NCBI RefSeq assembly: GCF_007993815.1
Contig: NZ_VJWE01000019.1
Coordinates: forward strand, 62,001 to 126,000
From: Acidovorax delafieldii
GTDB taxonomy: Bacteria; Pseudomonadota; Gammaproteobacteria; Burkholderiales; Burkholderiaceae_C
Length of the DNA stretch: 64,000 nucleotides
Direction of reading: 5' to 3'
Positions 38,860 through 48,047 of the stretch are shown here, one piece after another. Each line of letters opens with the position of its first letter. The stretch's first letter is position 1. Under the pieces are notes generated by a model, which ran no database searches, had not been told where the DNA came from, and saw nothing but the letters and a program-made list of their open reading frames with translations. A program made the position numbers and the translations under genes.

Positions 38860-39867
38860 ATGAGCGTGGGAACCACCATGAGTTCGCAACCCGTGTCCGT
38901 CAAGATGACGGACGCCCCCACACCGTCCATGGTGTCGATTGCCAAGCGGCAGCGCCTGCAGGACATCGTTTTCCATCGGCTGACCCAGAGCCTGTCGCTG
39001 CTGGTGCTGGTGGCGCTGCTGGGCATCATCGTTTCGCTGTTCATCTACGCGTGGCCAGCTTTTCACAAGTTTGGCATCCAGTTCATCTGGCGCGCTGAGT
39101 GGGACATCATCAATGAAGAATTTGGTGCGGCGATTGCCATCGTCGGCACCCTGGCCAGCGCAGGCATTGCACTGCTGATCGCCGTTCCACTGGCATTCGG
39201 CATTGCGCTGTTCCTGACCGAAACCTGCCCTGTTTGGCTGCGCCGCCCGCTCGGCACGGCGGTGGAATTGCTGGCGGCCGTCCCGTCCATCATCTACGGC
39301 ATGTTCGGCCTGTTCGTGTTTGCGCCATTGTTTGCAGACCATTTCCAGGTACCCGTGCAAAAGCTGCTCGGCTCCATGCCGCTGATCGGCTTCCTGTTTG
39401 GCGGCAGTACCAACGGATTTGGCATCCTGGCCGCGGGCATCGTGCTGGCCTTCATGGTGTTGCCTTTTGTGGCTGCCGTGATGCGCGATGTGTTCGAGAT
39501 TGTTCCCCCCATCCTGCGCGAGTCCGCCTATGGCCTGGGTTGCACGACCTGGGAGGTGGTGCGTCGCGTGGTGCTGCCCTACACGCAGAAGGGCGTGATT
39601 GGCGGAGTGATGCTGGGCCTGGGCCGGGCCTTGGGCGAGACCATGGCCGTCACTTTTGTGATCGGCAATGCCAACCGCATGCCCACCTCGCTGTTCTCGC
39701 CAGGCACTTCCATCGCATCCACGCTGGCCAATGAGTTTGGCGAGGCGGCGGACTTTCATTTGTCCACGCTGTTTGCCCTGGGCTTCCTGCTGTTTGTGAT
39801 CACGTTTGTGGTGCTGTCGGCCGCCAAGATCATGCTGCTGCGCGCCGAGAAGGCCAAGGGCCTGTAA
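38860..39867 (+). CDS. pstC: Phosphate ABC transporter permease PstC
   Basis: Inner-membrane permease subunit with six main membrane segments. The first is around [21 protein letters not shown], after a cytosolic N-terminal tail. The ABC-permease EAA-like loop is [22 protein letters not shown], which contacts PstB. The ATG at 38860 is preferred because GGAG lies five bases upstream (335 residues); ATG 38848 in the same frame would add four residues. It pairs with PstA downstream. Confidence 0.95.
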   Translation: MSVGTTMSSQPVSVKMTDAPTPSMVSIAKRQRLQDIVFHRLTQSLSLLVLVALLGIIVSLFIYAWPAFHKFGIQFIWRAEWDIINEEFGAAIAIVGTLASAGIALLIAVPLAFGIALFLTETCPVWLRRPLGTAVELLAAVPSIIYGMFGLFVFAPLFADHFQVPVQKLLGSMPLIGFLFGGSTNGFGILAAGIVLAFMVLPFVAAVMRDVFEIVPPILRESAYGLGCTTWEVVRRVVLPYTQKGVIGGVMLGLGRALGETMAVTFVIGNANRMPTSLFSPGTSIASTLANEFGEAADFHLSTLFALGFLLFVITFVVLSAAKIMLLRAEKAKGL

Positions 39868-39908
39868 GCCCTGCAGCCCGCTCCCGACCCTCTTCAGAGA
39901 CGAGCTCC

Positions 39909-40763
39909 ATGGAATTCAATCAACAACTCTACAAAAAGCGCCAGCGTTCCAACGCCATTGGCCTGACCCTGTCACTGGGCGCCATGGCACTGGGCCTGTT
40001 CGTGCTGCTCTGGATCCTGAGCGTGCTCCTGTCCAACGGTTTTGCCGCTTTGGACTGGAACATGTTCACTCAGTCCACCCCGGCGCCCGGCTCCGACGGC
40101 GGTGGCCTGGCCAACGCCATCGTGGGCAGCCTGCTGATGGTGGGCTTCACCGTGCTGGTGTCCACGCCCATCGGCGTGCTGGCGGGGGTGTACCTGGCCG
40201 AATACGGGGACCAGAGCAAAACCGCCGAACTGACCCGCTTTGTGACGGACATCATGCTGTCGGCCCCTTCCATCGTGCTGGGCCTGTTCGTATATGCCAT
40301 TGCGGTCGCTACCGTGGGCAACTTCTCGGGCTGGGCGGGCAGCCTGGCGCTCTCGCTCATCGCCGTGCCGGTGGTGGTGCGCACCACCGAGAACATGCTG
40401 CGCCTGGTGCCCGGCAGCCTGCGCGAAGCGGCCTTTGCCCTCGGTGCACCGCGCTGGAAGGTCTCGACCATGGTCACCCTGCGTGCTGCTCGCAGCGGCG
40501 TGATGACCGGCTTGCTGCTGGCTGTGGCCCGCATCAGTGGCGAGACAGCGCCCCTGCTGTTCACCGCGCTCAACAACCAGTTCTTTAGCACCAACATGAA
40601 TGCGCCCATGGCCAACCTGCCAGTCGTGATCTTCCAGTTTGCGCTGAGCCCGTACGAGAACTGGGTTCGCCTGGCCTGGGGCGGTGCGCTGCTCATCACG
40701 CTGTCGGTGCTGATCCTCAACGTCGTGGCGCGGGTGTTCCTGCGCGAAAAGAACCGCGTGTGA
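39909..40763 (+). CDS. pstA: Phosphate ABC transporter permease PstA
   Basis: Second permease subunit of the phosphate transporter, 284 residues with six membrane segments. The EAA-like loop is LREAAFALGAPRWKVSTMVTL. GEYxxLA-type family markers appear as GVYLAEYGDQSK. It follows pstC by 41 bases and precedes pstB by 73 bases in the same direction. Confidence 0.96.
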   Translation: MEFNQQLYKKRQRSNAIGLTLSLGAMALGLFVLLWILSVLLSNGFAALDWNMFTQSTPAPGSDGGGLANAIVGSLLMVGFTVLVSTPIGVLAGVYLAEYGDQSKTAELTRFVTDIMLSAPSIVLGLFVYAIAVATVGNFSGWAGSLALSLIAVPVVVRTTENMLRLVPGSLREAAFALGAPRWKVSTMVTLRAARSGVMTGLLLAVARISGETAPLLFTALNNQFFSTNMNAPMANLPVVIFQFALSPYENWVRLAWGGALLITLSVLILNVVARVFLREKNRV

Positions 40764-40836
40764 TTTCGTTGGCTGATCCGGCCAACGCCAACGCCAACGC
40801 CATCGACAAGACTGCCTCCATTTTCAGGAATTGACA

Positions 40837-41619
40837 ATGAACGCCACTGCTACCGCCACTGCCAGCAAGAACGCGCTGGAGCTGCGTAACCTGAGTTTTT
40901 TCTACGGCAAGTTCCAGGGCCTGCGCAACGTGAGCCTGGACATCGCCGAGCACAAGGTCACTGCCTTCATCGGCCCCTCGGGCTGTGGCAAGTCCACGCT
41001 GCTGCGCACGCTCAACCGCATGTACAGCCTGTATCCCGGCCAGCGCGCCGAGGGCTCCATCAGCTTCTACGGCCAGGACATCCTGGACCCCAAGCAAGAC
41101 ATCAACCTGCTGCGCGCCCGCATCGGCATGGTGTTCCAGAAGCCCACGCCGTTCCCGATGTCCATCTACGACAACATCGCGTTTGGCGTGAAGCTTTACG
41201 AGACGCTGAGCAAGAGCGAGATGGACGACCGCGTGGAGTGGGCACTGTCCAAAGCCGCTCTGTGGACTGAGGTGAAAGACAAGCTGCACCAGAGCGGCCT
41301 GTCGCTCTCCGGCGGCCAGCAGCAGCGCCTGTGCATTGCGCGCAGCGTGGCGGTGAAGCCTTCGGTGCTGTTGCTCGACGAGCCCACCTCGGCGCTGGAC
41401 CCGTTGTCCACTGCCAAGATCGAAGAGCTGATCGACGAGCTCAAGCACGACTACACCATTGCGATCGTGACCCACAACATGCAGCAGGCCGCCCGCTGCA
41501 GCGACTTCACCGCCTACATGTACCTGGGCGAGATGATCGAGTTCGGTGCGACCGAGCAGATCTTCTTCAAGCCCGAGCGCAAAGAAACCGAAGACTACAT
41601 CACCGGCCGTTTCGGCTAA
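40837..41619 (+). CDS. pstB: Phosphate ABC transporter ATP-binding protein PstB
   Basis: ATPase of the Pst complex, 260 residues, also part of the phosphate signal passed through PhoU to PhoR. Walker [10 protein letters not shown], the signature [14 protein letters not shown], Walker [14 protein letters not shown] and the switch His in VTHNM are all intact. The ATG at 40837 is preferred over a TTG six bases earlier, because AGGA lies at 40826-40829. Confidence 0.97.
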   Translation: MNATATATASKNALELRNLSFFYGKFQGLRNVSLDIAEHKVTAFIGPSGCGKSTLLRTLNRMYSLYPGQRAEGSISFYGQDILDPKQDINLLRARIGMVFQKPTPFPMSIYDNIAFGVKLYETLSKSEMDDRVEWALSKAALWTEVKDKLHQSGLSLSGGQQQRLCIARSVAVKPSVLLLDEPTSALDPLSTAKIEELIDELKHDYTIAIVTHNMQQAARCSDFTAYMYLGEMIEFGATEQIFFKPERKETEDYITGRFG

Positions 41620-41630
41620 GGAGACAGCAG

Positions 41631-42332
41631 ATGCCCGATAAACATCTTTCGTCCCAGTTCGACAGCGAACTCAACAGCGTCTCTGCCCGCGTCATGGAAA
41701 TGGGCGGCTTGGTGGAGTCGCAGATTCGCCAGGCGGTGTACGCACTGTCGCAATTCAGCCTGGAGGCCGTGGAGACGGTGGCTTCGATGGAGACCCGCAT
41801 CAATGCGATGGAGGTCGAGATAGACCAGGAGCTGTCCTCCATCATCGCCCGCCGCCAGCCCACCGCGCGTGACCTGCGCCTGCTGCTGGCCTTCTCCAAG
41901 GCCACGGCCAATCTGGAGCGTATGGGCGACGAAGCCAACAAGATGGCGCGCATGGTGCGCTCCATCATTGAAGGCGGCGCCCCACGTTCGTTGCCGTCAA
42001 GCGACCTGCGGGTGGCGGCTGAGTTGGCCTCGGGCCAGCTGCGCAAGACGCTGGATGCGTTTGCACGGCTGGACGTGAAGGCGGCGGTCGCCATCCTCAA
42101 GGAGGACGATCTCATCGACAAGGAGTTCGATGGCTTCGTGCGCAAGCTCATCACCTACATGATGGAAGACCCCCGCACCATCTCGCCCAGCCTGGATTTG
42201 CTGTTCCTCGCCAAGGCCATCGAGCGCATTGGCGACCATTCCAAGAACGTGGCCGAGCTCATCATCTATCTGGTCAAGGGCAAGGACGTGCGCCACACAG
42301 CCCTCGACGAGATCGAGTCGGCAGTGCTGTAA
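41631..42332 (+). CDS. phoU: Phosphate signalling complex protein PhoU
   Basis: Helical-bundle regulator of 233 residues that links Pst transport to PhoR and keeps the Pho response off when phosphate is plentiful. Two PhoU repeats are visible, each with the metal-binding motif: LERMGDEANKMARM in the first and IERIGDHSKNVAELI in the second. The GGAG at 41620 just after the pstB stop serves as ribosome site for the ATG at 41631. Confidence 0.96.
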   Translation: MPDKHLSSQFDSELNSVSARVMEMGGLVESQIRQAVYALSQFSLEAVETVASMETRINAMEVEIDQELSSIIARRQPTARDLRLLLAFSKATANLERMGDEANKMARMVRSIIEGGAPRSLPSSDLRVAAELASGQLRKTLDAFARLDVKAAVAILKEDDLIDKEFDGFVRKLITYMMEDPRTISPSLDLLFLAKAIERIGDHSKNVAELIIYLVKGKDVRHTALDEIESAVL

Positions 42333-42353
42333 GTACGGGGCGCTGAAATCACC

Positions 42354-43061
42354 ATGAGAAAGCTTCCCCGTGTCCTCATCGTGGAGGACGAACCCGCGAT
42401 TGCTGAACTGATTGCAGTCAACCTGCGCCACAACGGTTTCCAGCCCTTCTGGGCGGAAGACGGCGACAGCGCGCAGCGCGAGCTGGATGCCGTGCTGCCC
42501 GATGTGATCCTGCTGGACTGGATGCTGCCCGGGCAAAGCGGTCTGTCGCTGGCGCGCAAGTGGCGTGCAGACAGCCGCACCAAGCCCATCCCCATCCTCA
42601 TGCTCACCGCGCGTGGGGATGAGCCGGATAAGGTGGCCGGGCTGGACGCCGGTGCCGACGACTACATCACCAAGCCCTTTTCCACGCAGGAGCTGTTGGC
42701 CCGCATCCGTGCGGTGCTGCGCCGCCGCGCACCCGAGCAGGTGAGCGACAGCGTGAGCATTGGCGAGCTGGTGCTGGATGCTGCGACCTACCGGGTCACC
42801 TTCCAGGGCCAGCCCCTGAAGGTCGGCCCCACCGAGTTCAAGCTGCTGCATTTCTTGATGAAACACGCCGAGCGTGTGCACAGCCGGTCGCAGCTGCTCG
42901 ACAAGGTGTGGGGCGACCATGTCTTCATCGAGGAGCGCACGGTGGACGTGCATGTCAAGCGCCTGCGCGAGGCCCTGGGTGCAGCGTCCGTGATGGTGGA
43001 AACGGTGCGCGGCGCGGGCTACCGGCTCACTGCACAACCCCAGGTGCCGCTGTCGGCCTGA
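42354..43061 (+). CDS. phoB: Phosphate response regulator PhoB
   Basis: OmpR-family transcription factor of 235 residues, predicted to bind the Pho boxes in this window. The receiver domain has the acidic pair in VEDEPAIAE, the phosphoacceptor Asp55 in LLDWMLPG, and the conserved Lys in TKPFSTQELLAR. The C-terminal winged helix contains VGPTEFKLLHFLMKHAERV and EERTVDVHVKRLREAL. It lies 21 bases after phoU. Confidence 0.96.
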   Translation: MRKLPRVLIVEDEPAIAELIAVNLRHNGFQPFWAEDGDSAQRELDAVLPDVILLDWMLPGQSGLSLARKWRADSRTKPIPILMLTARGDEPDKVAGLDAGADDYITKPFSTQELLARIRAVLRRRAPEQVSDSVSIGELVLDAATYRVTFQGQPLKVGPTEFKLLHFLMKHAERVHSRSQLLDKVWGDHVFIEERTVDVHVKRLREALGAASVMVETVRGAGYRLTAQPQVPLSA

Positions 43062-43226
43062 TGGGTAGGCGGGCTGCCGCCTGTGAGTGATGCGACGCGC
43101 TCGATGGCTGCTGTGCAGCGGTCCACTGCGGTCGGCGTGCATCGGTGGTGGCGATGGATGGATGTGATGGATCAATGGGCGCGCGTGTCGCGCCCCTGGC
43201 GTTTCTGAGAAGGCTTTGCAATCCGC

Positions 43227-44570
43227 ATGCTGTGGCGTATTTCGTTTTTCCTGCTGTGGCAGTTGGCGGGTGGTGGCCTGGGGTGGTGGCAAGGCGGGCC
43301 CTGGGGGGCCGCACTGGGGGCCGCCATTGCTGCCTGGGCGTGGTTCGTGTGGGACCTGCTGCGGGGCGTGCGGGTGCTGCGCTGGTTGCGCACGGGCGAT
43401 CTGGCATCGGTGCCGTCCATGCGTGGCATCTGGGGCGAGGCGGCGGACCGTGCGCGGCGTCTGCTGCGCAAGCAGGAGGCGCAGATACGCGACAGCCAGG
43501 ACCGTTTGCAGGAGATCCTGGCCGCCCTGCAGGCCTCCCCCAACGGCGTGGTGCTGCTGGATGCGCAGGGCCGCATCGAATGGTGCAACCAGATGGCAGC
43601 CAACCAGTTTGGCTTTGATGCGCAGCGCGACGTCATGCAGTCCATCGGCAATCTGCTGCGCAACCCGGAATTCACGGCTTACTTCGCTGCCAAGGACTTC
43701 ACCAGCGATGTGGTGCTGGAGGGGCGCCTGAGCACGCCGTCGCGACCCGTACGCATCTCGGTGCACCTGCACCCCTACGGCGATGGCCGCACGCTGCTGC
43801 TGTCGCGCGACGTGACGGCGCTGGAGCAGGCCGACGCGATGCGGAGAGACTTTGTGGCCAATGTGTCGCACGAGATCCGCACACCCCTCACGGTGCTCAC
43901 CGGTTTTGTCGAAACCTTGCAGACCTTGCCGCTGAGCGCCGACGAGCGCTCGCGCTATCTGGGCATGATGGCGCAGCAGGCGCAGCGCATGCAAAGTGTG
44001 GTGCAGGACCTGCTCACGCTGTCGCGGCTGGAGGGCAGCCCGCTGCCCGGCATGGCCGAATGGACACCTGTTCAGTCGCTGATGCAGCGCTGCGAGGAAG
44101 AGGGCCGCGCCCTGTCGACGCTGCTCACACAGAACCAGCAGCGTCCCCATGCGATGCGCTTTCCGGCGGCCGATCTGCTGCGGGCCGAAGGCGAGATTGC
44201 TGGTGTGCCTGCCGAACTGCAAAGTGCCTTGTCCAACCTCGTCAACAACGCGGTGCGCTACACACCCGGCGGTGGTTCCATCGAGGTGCAGTGGCTGCGC
44301 AAGGAGGATGGCAGTGCCGTGTTCTCCGTGCATGACACCGGCCCCGGCATTGCGCCCGAGCACATCCCGCGCCTGACAGAGCGCTTTTACCGGGTGGACC
44401 GCAGCCGTTCGCGCGAGACCGGGGGCACTGGCCTGGGCCTGGCCATCGTCAAGCATGTGCTGCAGCGCCATGGCGCCACGCTGGACATCGCGAGCACGCT
44501 GGGCAAGGGCTCGGTGTTTTCGGTCACTTTCCCGGCCAACCGTTTGCGGGGTTTTTCCTTGCCGGGCTGA
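43227..44570 (+). CDS. phoR: Phosphate regulon sensor kinase PhoR
   Basis: Membrane histidine kinase of 447 residues. Two close N-terminal hydrophobic segments (about 3-20 and 25-45) leave almost no periplasmic loop, as expected for PhoR, which senses phosphate indirectly through Pst and PhoU. A PAS domain (about 90-195), HisKA with His215 in NVSHEIRTPL, and a HATPase domain (NLVNNAVRYTPGG, GTGLGLAIV) follow. It is separated from phoB by 165 bases, with a GC-rich 7-bp hairpin at 43177-43195. Its last 47 bases overlap the end of the convergent MATE gene. Confidence 0.95.
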   Translation: MLWRISFFLLWQLAGGGLGWWQGGPWGAALGAAIAAWAWFVWDLLRGVRVLRWLRTGDLASVPSMRGIWGEAADRARRLLRKQEAQIRDSQDRLQEILAALQASPNGVVLLDAQGRIEWCNQMAANQFGFDAQRDVMQSIGNLLRNPEFTAYFAAKDFTSDVVLEGRLSTPSRPVRISVHLHPYGDGRTLLLSRDVTALEQADAMRRDFVANVSHEIRTPLTVLTGFVETLQTLPLSADERSRYLGMMAQQAQRMQSVVQDLLTLSRLEGSPLPGMAEWTPVQSLMQRCEEEGRALSTLLTQNQQRPHAMRFPAADLLRAEGEIAGVPAELQSALSNLVNNAVRYTPGGGSIEVQWLRKEDGSAVFSVHDTGPGIAPEHIPRLTERFYRVDRSRSRETGGTGLGLAIVKHVLQRHGATLDIASTLGKGSVFSVTFPANRLRGFSLPG

Positions 44571-45891
44571 TGGCTCGCCAGAGCATGGCGACGAACAGCA
44601 GTGCGGTGACTGCGAGCGCCGCCGCGCTGGCCGCCCAGAAGGGAGTGGGCGAAGCCACACCCGACCAAGGCCCGATGCCTCCATAAGCCAGCCAATAGCC
44701 GCCCGCCAGGCCAGCCCCCCACAGCAGCGCGCAGTACACCACCAGTGGCGCCAGCGTGATGCGGTAGCAGCGCAGCACAAACACGCACAGCGTCTGCACC
44801 GCATCGGCAGCGTGGTACGCCGCCACCCAGACCAGCACCGTGCCGGCCACGGCTGCCACGCTGGCGTTGTCGGTGTAGATCTGGCTGATCGAGTGTCTTG
44901 CTATCAATAGAATAGCTGCCAAGGCAATACCCACTAGCGCAGCGAGCGAAAAACCCATCAAAACCACCTGACGGGCTCGCTGGGGCTGCTGTGCGCCCAG
45001 CCAGTAGCTCACCCGCGCGCTGGTGGCGATGGACAGCGACAGCGGCACCATGTAGAGCACGGCAGCCATGTTGGCGGCGATCTGGTGGGCGGCCGCCGAG
45101 GTGGTGCCCTGGCGCGCGATGAACAAGGCCATCAGGGTGAAGGAGGTCACCTCCACCATCACGGCCAGGCCTGCTGGAACGCCGAGCCTGGCAAAGCCTG
45201 CAATCGTGGGCCAGTGCGGGGGCTCCATGCGGCGCCACAGCCCCAGGGGGGTGTAGATGTCCTGCGTGCGCAGCAGCCACACAGCCAGCGCCAGCATGCT
45301 GCAGTTGACGACCAGCGTTGCCCAGGCGCAGCCCACCACCCCCTGCGCGGGCAGGCCCCCGCCGCCAAAGGTGAACCACACCGACAGCGGCAGCTTGATC
45401 AGCAGCGAGCCCACCTGCAGCCAGGTGACCAGACGCGGATGCCCCAGGGCCTGGTTGAGGGTGCTGTAGATCCGGAACAGCAGGGCGGGTGCGAGTGCCA
45501 GTGCCAGCACAGCCAGGTAGTTTTCTACCTGCGGGCGAAGCGCAGGGGGTACTTCCGTCCAGCGCAGCAGCGCGCCTGGCGATAGCAGCACCGCCATGCC
45601 CACCACTGAAGCAGCAGCGCACAGGTACAAGGCCTGTCGCAGTGATCGGCCTACGGCCTCAGGCTGTTGCGCGCCGCGCTGTTCGGCCCACACGGGGAGG
45701 AGTGCCTGCAGCACGCCGATCAGCGCGACGTACACACTGATGAAGATGGCCGACCCTACGGACAGCGCGGCCAGCGACGATTCGCTGTAGCGCCCCGCCA
45801 CGATGGTGTCCGTCACCCCGAAGGCCATGACCGCCAATTGCCCCGCCAGCACGGTCACGGCGTGCCGGGTGATGGTGGACAGCTCCGACAT
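44524..45891 (-). CDS. MATE family multidrug efflux transporter
   Basis: Inner-membrane cation-coupled exporter of 455 residues with about twelve hydrophobic segments in two related halves. Family motifs include AVTVLAGQLAVMAFGVTDTIVAGRYS at the N-terminus and the conserved region between helices 6 and 7. The frame is open upstream, but the start at 45891 (MSELSTITRHAVTVL) fits the family and overlaps the preceding stop by one base (TGATG). The 3' end overlaps phoR by 47 bases tail to tail. A 44-bp AT-rich repeat copy lies in it (44900-44943). Substrate unknown. Confidence 0.9.
   Translation of the reverse strand: MSELSTITRHAVTVLAGQLAVMAFGVTDTIVAGRYSESSLAALSVGSAIFISVYVALIGVLQALLPVWAEQRGAQQPEAVGRSLRQALYLCAAASVVGMAVLLSPGALLRWTEVPPALRPQVENYLAVLALALAPALLFRIYSTLNQALGHPRLVTWLQVGSLLIKLPLSVWFTFGGGGLPAQGVVGCAWATLVVNCSMLALAVWLLRTQDIYTPLGLWRRMEPPHWPTIAGFARLGVPAGLAVMVEVTSFTLMALFIARQGTTSAAAHQIAANMAAVLYMVPLSLSIATSARVSYWLGAQQPQRARQVVLMGFSLAALVGIALAAILLIARHSISQIYTDNASVAAVAGTVLVWVAAYHAADAVQTLCVFVLRCYRITLAPLVVYCALLWGAGLAGGYWLAYGGIGPWSGVASPTPFWAASAAALAVTALLFVAMLWRAISPARKNPANGWPGK
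44900..44943 (+). repeat. 44-bp AT-rich dispersed repeat, copy in the MATE gene
   Basis: GCTAT-N9-AGC at the start and AGCGC at offset 36 match the family. The middle GCG is AGG. It aligns gap-free to the folP copy, sharing GCTATCA, AGCTGC and ACTAGCGC. It is antisense to the gene and entirely coding. Confidence 0.65.
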
Positions 45892-47591
45892 CAGCGGGCC
45901 GGGGCCGCACGGCGGAACAGCAGCAGGTTCTCGTTCTTGTCGGTGGGGCGGGGCAGGGTGGCCCGGGCTTCCCACAGCTCAGCGCGGACCATGCGCTCGG
46001 ACGCGGGCCAGGAGGCGCTGTCCACCAGCAGCCACTGGCATTCATCCTGCAGGCCCGCGCGCTGCAGCGACAGCTGTCCATGGAACTGCAGAGCCGCCAC
46101 CTGAGCACGGTTCAGCCCCACGGTCTGAATGCACCCGGGCTCCGGCCCCAGGGCTGCCACCACACTGCGCACCTGCGGACCATAGCTGCGTGCGTAGTCC
46201 AGCAGGGGCAGCCACAGGGTCATCAGCAAAAGCCAGCCCAGGGCAGCACCACCTGCGGGCAGCACCAGGCTCTTCCAGATGGGGGCCCGGTTGCGGGACG
46301 CACGCCACCACGCCAGACCACACCAACCCACAGTGGCCGCCACGGCCACCAGCAAAGCCAGTGCAGAAAACTGCGGCACGAACCCGGGCGCCAGCTTGGC
46401 CACGTTGGCGGCAGGTTTGGCAGGCACCCCGGTCTGCATGGCAATCCAGATCACCCAGATCGCGAGGGCCGATGCGGTGAAGAACAGCAGCGTGAACCAG
46501 TCGATCAAGGCCCCCACGCTGCGGCGCAGCGTAGGCAGGGCAAAGGCTGCCAGCGCAGCCAGGGCGGGCAGGCCCAGCAGCAATGCCCGGTCGGCCGGCT
46601 GGGTGGTGATGGTGGCGCCAATCGACACCAGAGTGAACCACAGGGGCAGCAGCAGGTGCCGTTGGCCAGGGCGGCTGAAGATCTGCTGGCGCCAGCGCCA
46701 CAAGGTCCAGAGAGCCAGTGGCCAGGCCGGCCAGCCAAACCACAGCAGCAGGCGCGCCAGGCTCAGCCAGTCCTTGCTACCACCATCGAACCCCACAACA
46801 CGCCAGCGCCAAAGGTCCAGACCCTGGGCCAGGGCAGCAGCCGCCAGTGTGGCTGCGGCCAGCACGGCGGCCCAGCGCCAGCGGCGGTCGGTGTTGCCAG
46901 CGGGCGCAAACAGCGCCAGCAACGCGCCGCCCATGCCCAATAAGCCCGTGAGGGCGGGGGCTCCGGACAGCGTGAGCCCGGCCATGCCCAGCACCAGGGC
47001 CACGGCGGGCACCACGGTGCGGTGGGGCATGGCGGCCACCGCAAAAAACAGCAAAGCGGTGCAGCCAAGCTGTGCCAGATAGCTCGTGACCTCATGCGAG
47101 AGCTGCGCCAGGCCCAGGCAGGCGATCAGCGCCAGCAAGGCGCCATCGGCAATGGCACGCGCATAGTCCAGTGGGGAAGCCTCGCCGCCAAAAGCAAATG
47201 CGACCGGTTGGGCGCCCGGGCTACGGGCCAGGTAGTACACGCCATACCAAGTGGCCATCAGGGTGATGACCAGGAGCGCGATGAACGGTATGCGGGCCGC
47301 CATCTCCGGCGACAGCCAGGCCGGTGCCATCTGCACAGCCCAGGCCCCCAGCCAGTAGGGCAGCAGCCCTTCGGTTTCGGGGGGCATGCCACCGAGCAGC
47401 GGACTGAGCCAGGGAGTGCTTCCCTGGGCGAGCTCCAGCATGTAGCCAAAAGCGGTGACGTCTGCGTTCTTCCACGGATCCCGGCCCACAAAGCCGGGCA
47501 CTACGTAGGCAATGCACAGCAGCAGCAGCGCCCAGCGGGGCAGTGGGCTGACGGCGTTCTGGGTAACGATGGCGGGGGTGGGTGGAGTCAC
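45891..47591 (-). CDS. ArnT/PMT-like multispanning membrane glycosyltransferase
   Basis: Inner-membrane protein of 566 residues from the GTG at 47591, with about twelve hydrophobic segments and a C-terminal soluble part. The first loop (GRDPWKNADVTAFGYMLELAQG, then a PWLSPLLGG / PETEGLLPYWLGA segment) resembles the first periplasmic loop of GT39 (PMT/ArnT) glycosyltransferases, which carries the catalytic acid. ArnT proteins use undecaprenyl-linked sugars to modify lipid A or proteins. The specific reaction cannot be read here. The frame runs upstream to 47753 without homology. The TGA overlaps the MATE start, so the pair is co-translated. Confidence 0.65.
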   Translation of the reverse strand: MTPPTPAIVTQNAVSPLPRWALLLLCIAYVVPGFVGRDPWKNADVTAFGYMLELAQGSTPWLSPLLGGMPPETEGLLPYWLGAWAVQMAPAWLSPEMAARIPFIALLVITLMATWYGVYYLARSPGAQPVAFAFGGEASPLDYARAIADGALLALIACLGLAQLSHEVTSYLAQLGCTALLFFAVAAMPHRTVVPAVALVLGMAGLTLSGAPALTGLLGMGGALLALFAPAGNTDRRWRWAAVLAAATLAAAALAQGLDLWRWRVVGFDGGSKDWLSLARLLLWFGWPAWPLALWTLWRWRQQIFSRPGQRHLLLPLWFTLVSIGATITTQPADRALLLGLPALAALAAFALPTLRRSVGALIDWFTLLFFTASALAIWVIWIAMQTGVPAKPAANVAKLAPGFVPQFSALALLVAVAATVGWCGLAWWRASRNRAPIWKSLVLPAGGAALGWLLLMTLWLPLLDYARSYGPQVRSVVAALGPEPGCIQTVGLNRAQVAALQFHGQLSLQRAGLQDECQWLLVDSASWPASERMVRAELWEARATLPRPTDKNENLLLFRRAAPAR

Positions 47592-47646
47592 GCGGCAGTG
47601 GGCGGCTGGGCAAAGGAGCCACCGAGAATAAAGGCAAAACCCATGA

Positions 47647-47680
47647 AAAAAGGCAGCCCGGTTGCCCGGGCTGCCTTTTT
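47647..47680. terminator. Bidirectional rho-independent terminator after rpmE2
   Basis: A 14-bp perfect stem (AAAAAGGCAGCCCG with CGGGCTGCCTTTTT) around a 6-base loop ends in T-runs on both strands. It lies 21 bases after the rpmE2 stop on the minus strand. It is the strongest terminator in the window. Confidence 0.9.
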
Positions 47681-47700
47681 GGCGGGATCGCAGGGGCGAA

Positions 47701-47955
47701 TTACTTCGCTGCGGTCTTGCCGAAACGGTTGCGGAAGCGCTCCACGCGGCCACCCATGTTGTCCACGGACTTTTGCGTGCCGGTGTAGAAGGGGTGCGAT
47801 TCAGAAGAGGTATCCAGCTTGAACAGCGGGTATTCCTTGCCTTCGTGGGTTTCGGTTTCCTTGGTGTTCACGCACGAGCGGGTCACGAACTTGAAACCGT
47901 TGGACAGGTCCACGAACAGAACTTCGCGGTAGTTGGGGTGAATGCCTTCTTTCAT
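47701..47955 (-). CDS. rpmE2: 50S ribosomal protein L31 type B
   Basis: Ribosomal protein of 84 residues that bridges the two subunits. The start [16 protein letters not shown] is the type B form, and the zinc-binding cysteine set of type A L31 is absent (only one Cys, in [10 protein letters not shown]). Zinc-independent L31 paralogues commonly replace the zinc form under zinc limitation, but here it may be the only copy. [25 protein letters not shown] is the conserved C-terminal half. It sits downstream of rho, 92 bases away, and ends at a strong terminator. Confidence 0.95.
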   Translation of the reverse strand: MKEGIHPNYREVLFVDLSNGFKFVTRSCVNTKETETHEGKEYPLFKLDTSSESHPFYTGTQKSVDNMGGRVERFRNRFGKTAAK

Positions 47956-48047
47956 GATCTTCCTTTGAGTCAACTGCGGGAGCCGCACCGGCCAGTCCGA
48001 TGTACTTTCCGCAAGAAAAAGCCCTCTATTATTGCACAGGCTGAGAA

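Noticed and set aside
47701-47955. rpmE2 as zinc-type L31
   Set aside because: The cysteine set of the zinc form is missing, and the N-terminus [11 protein letters not shown] belongs to the B type.
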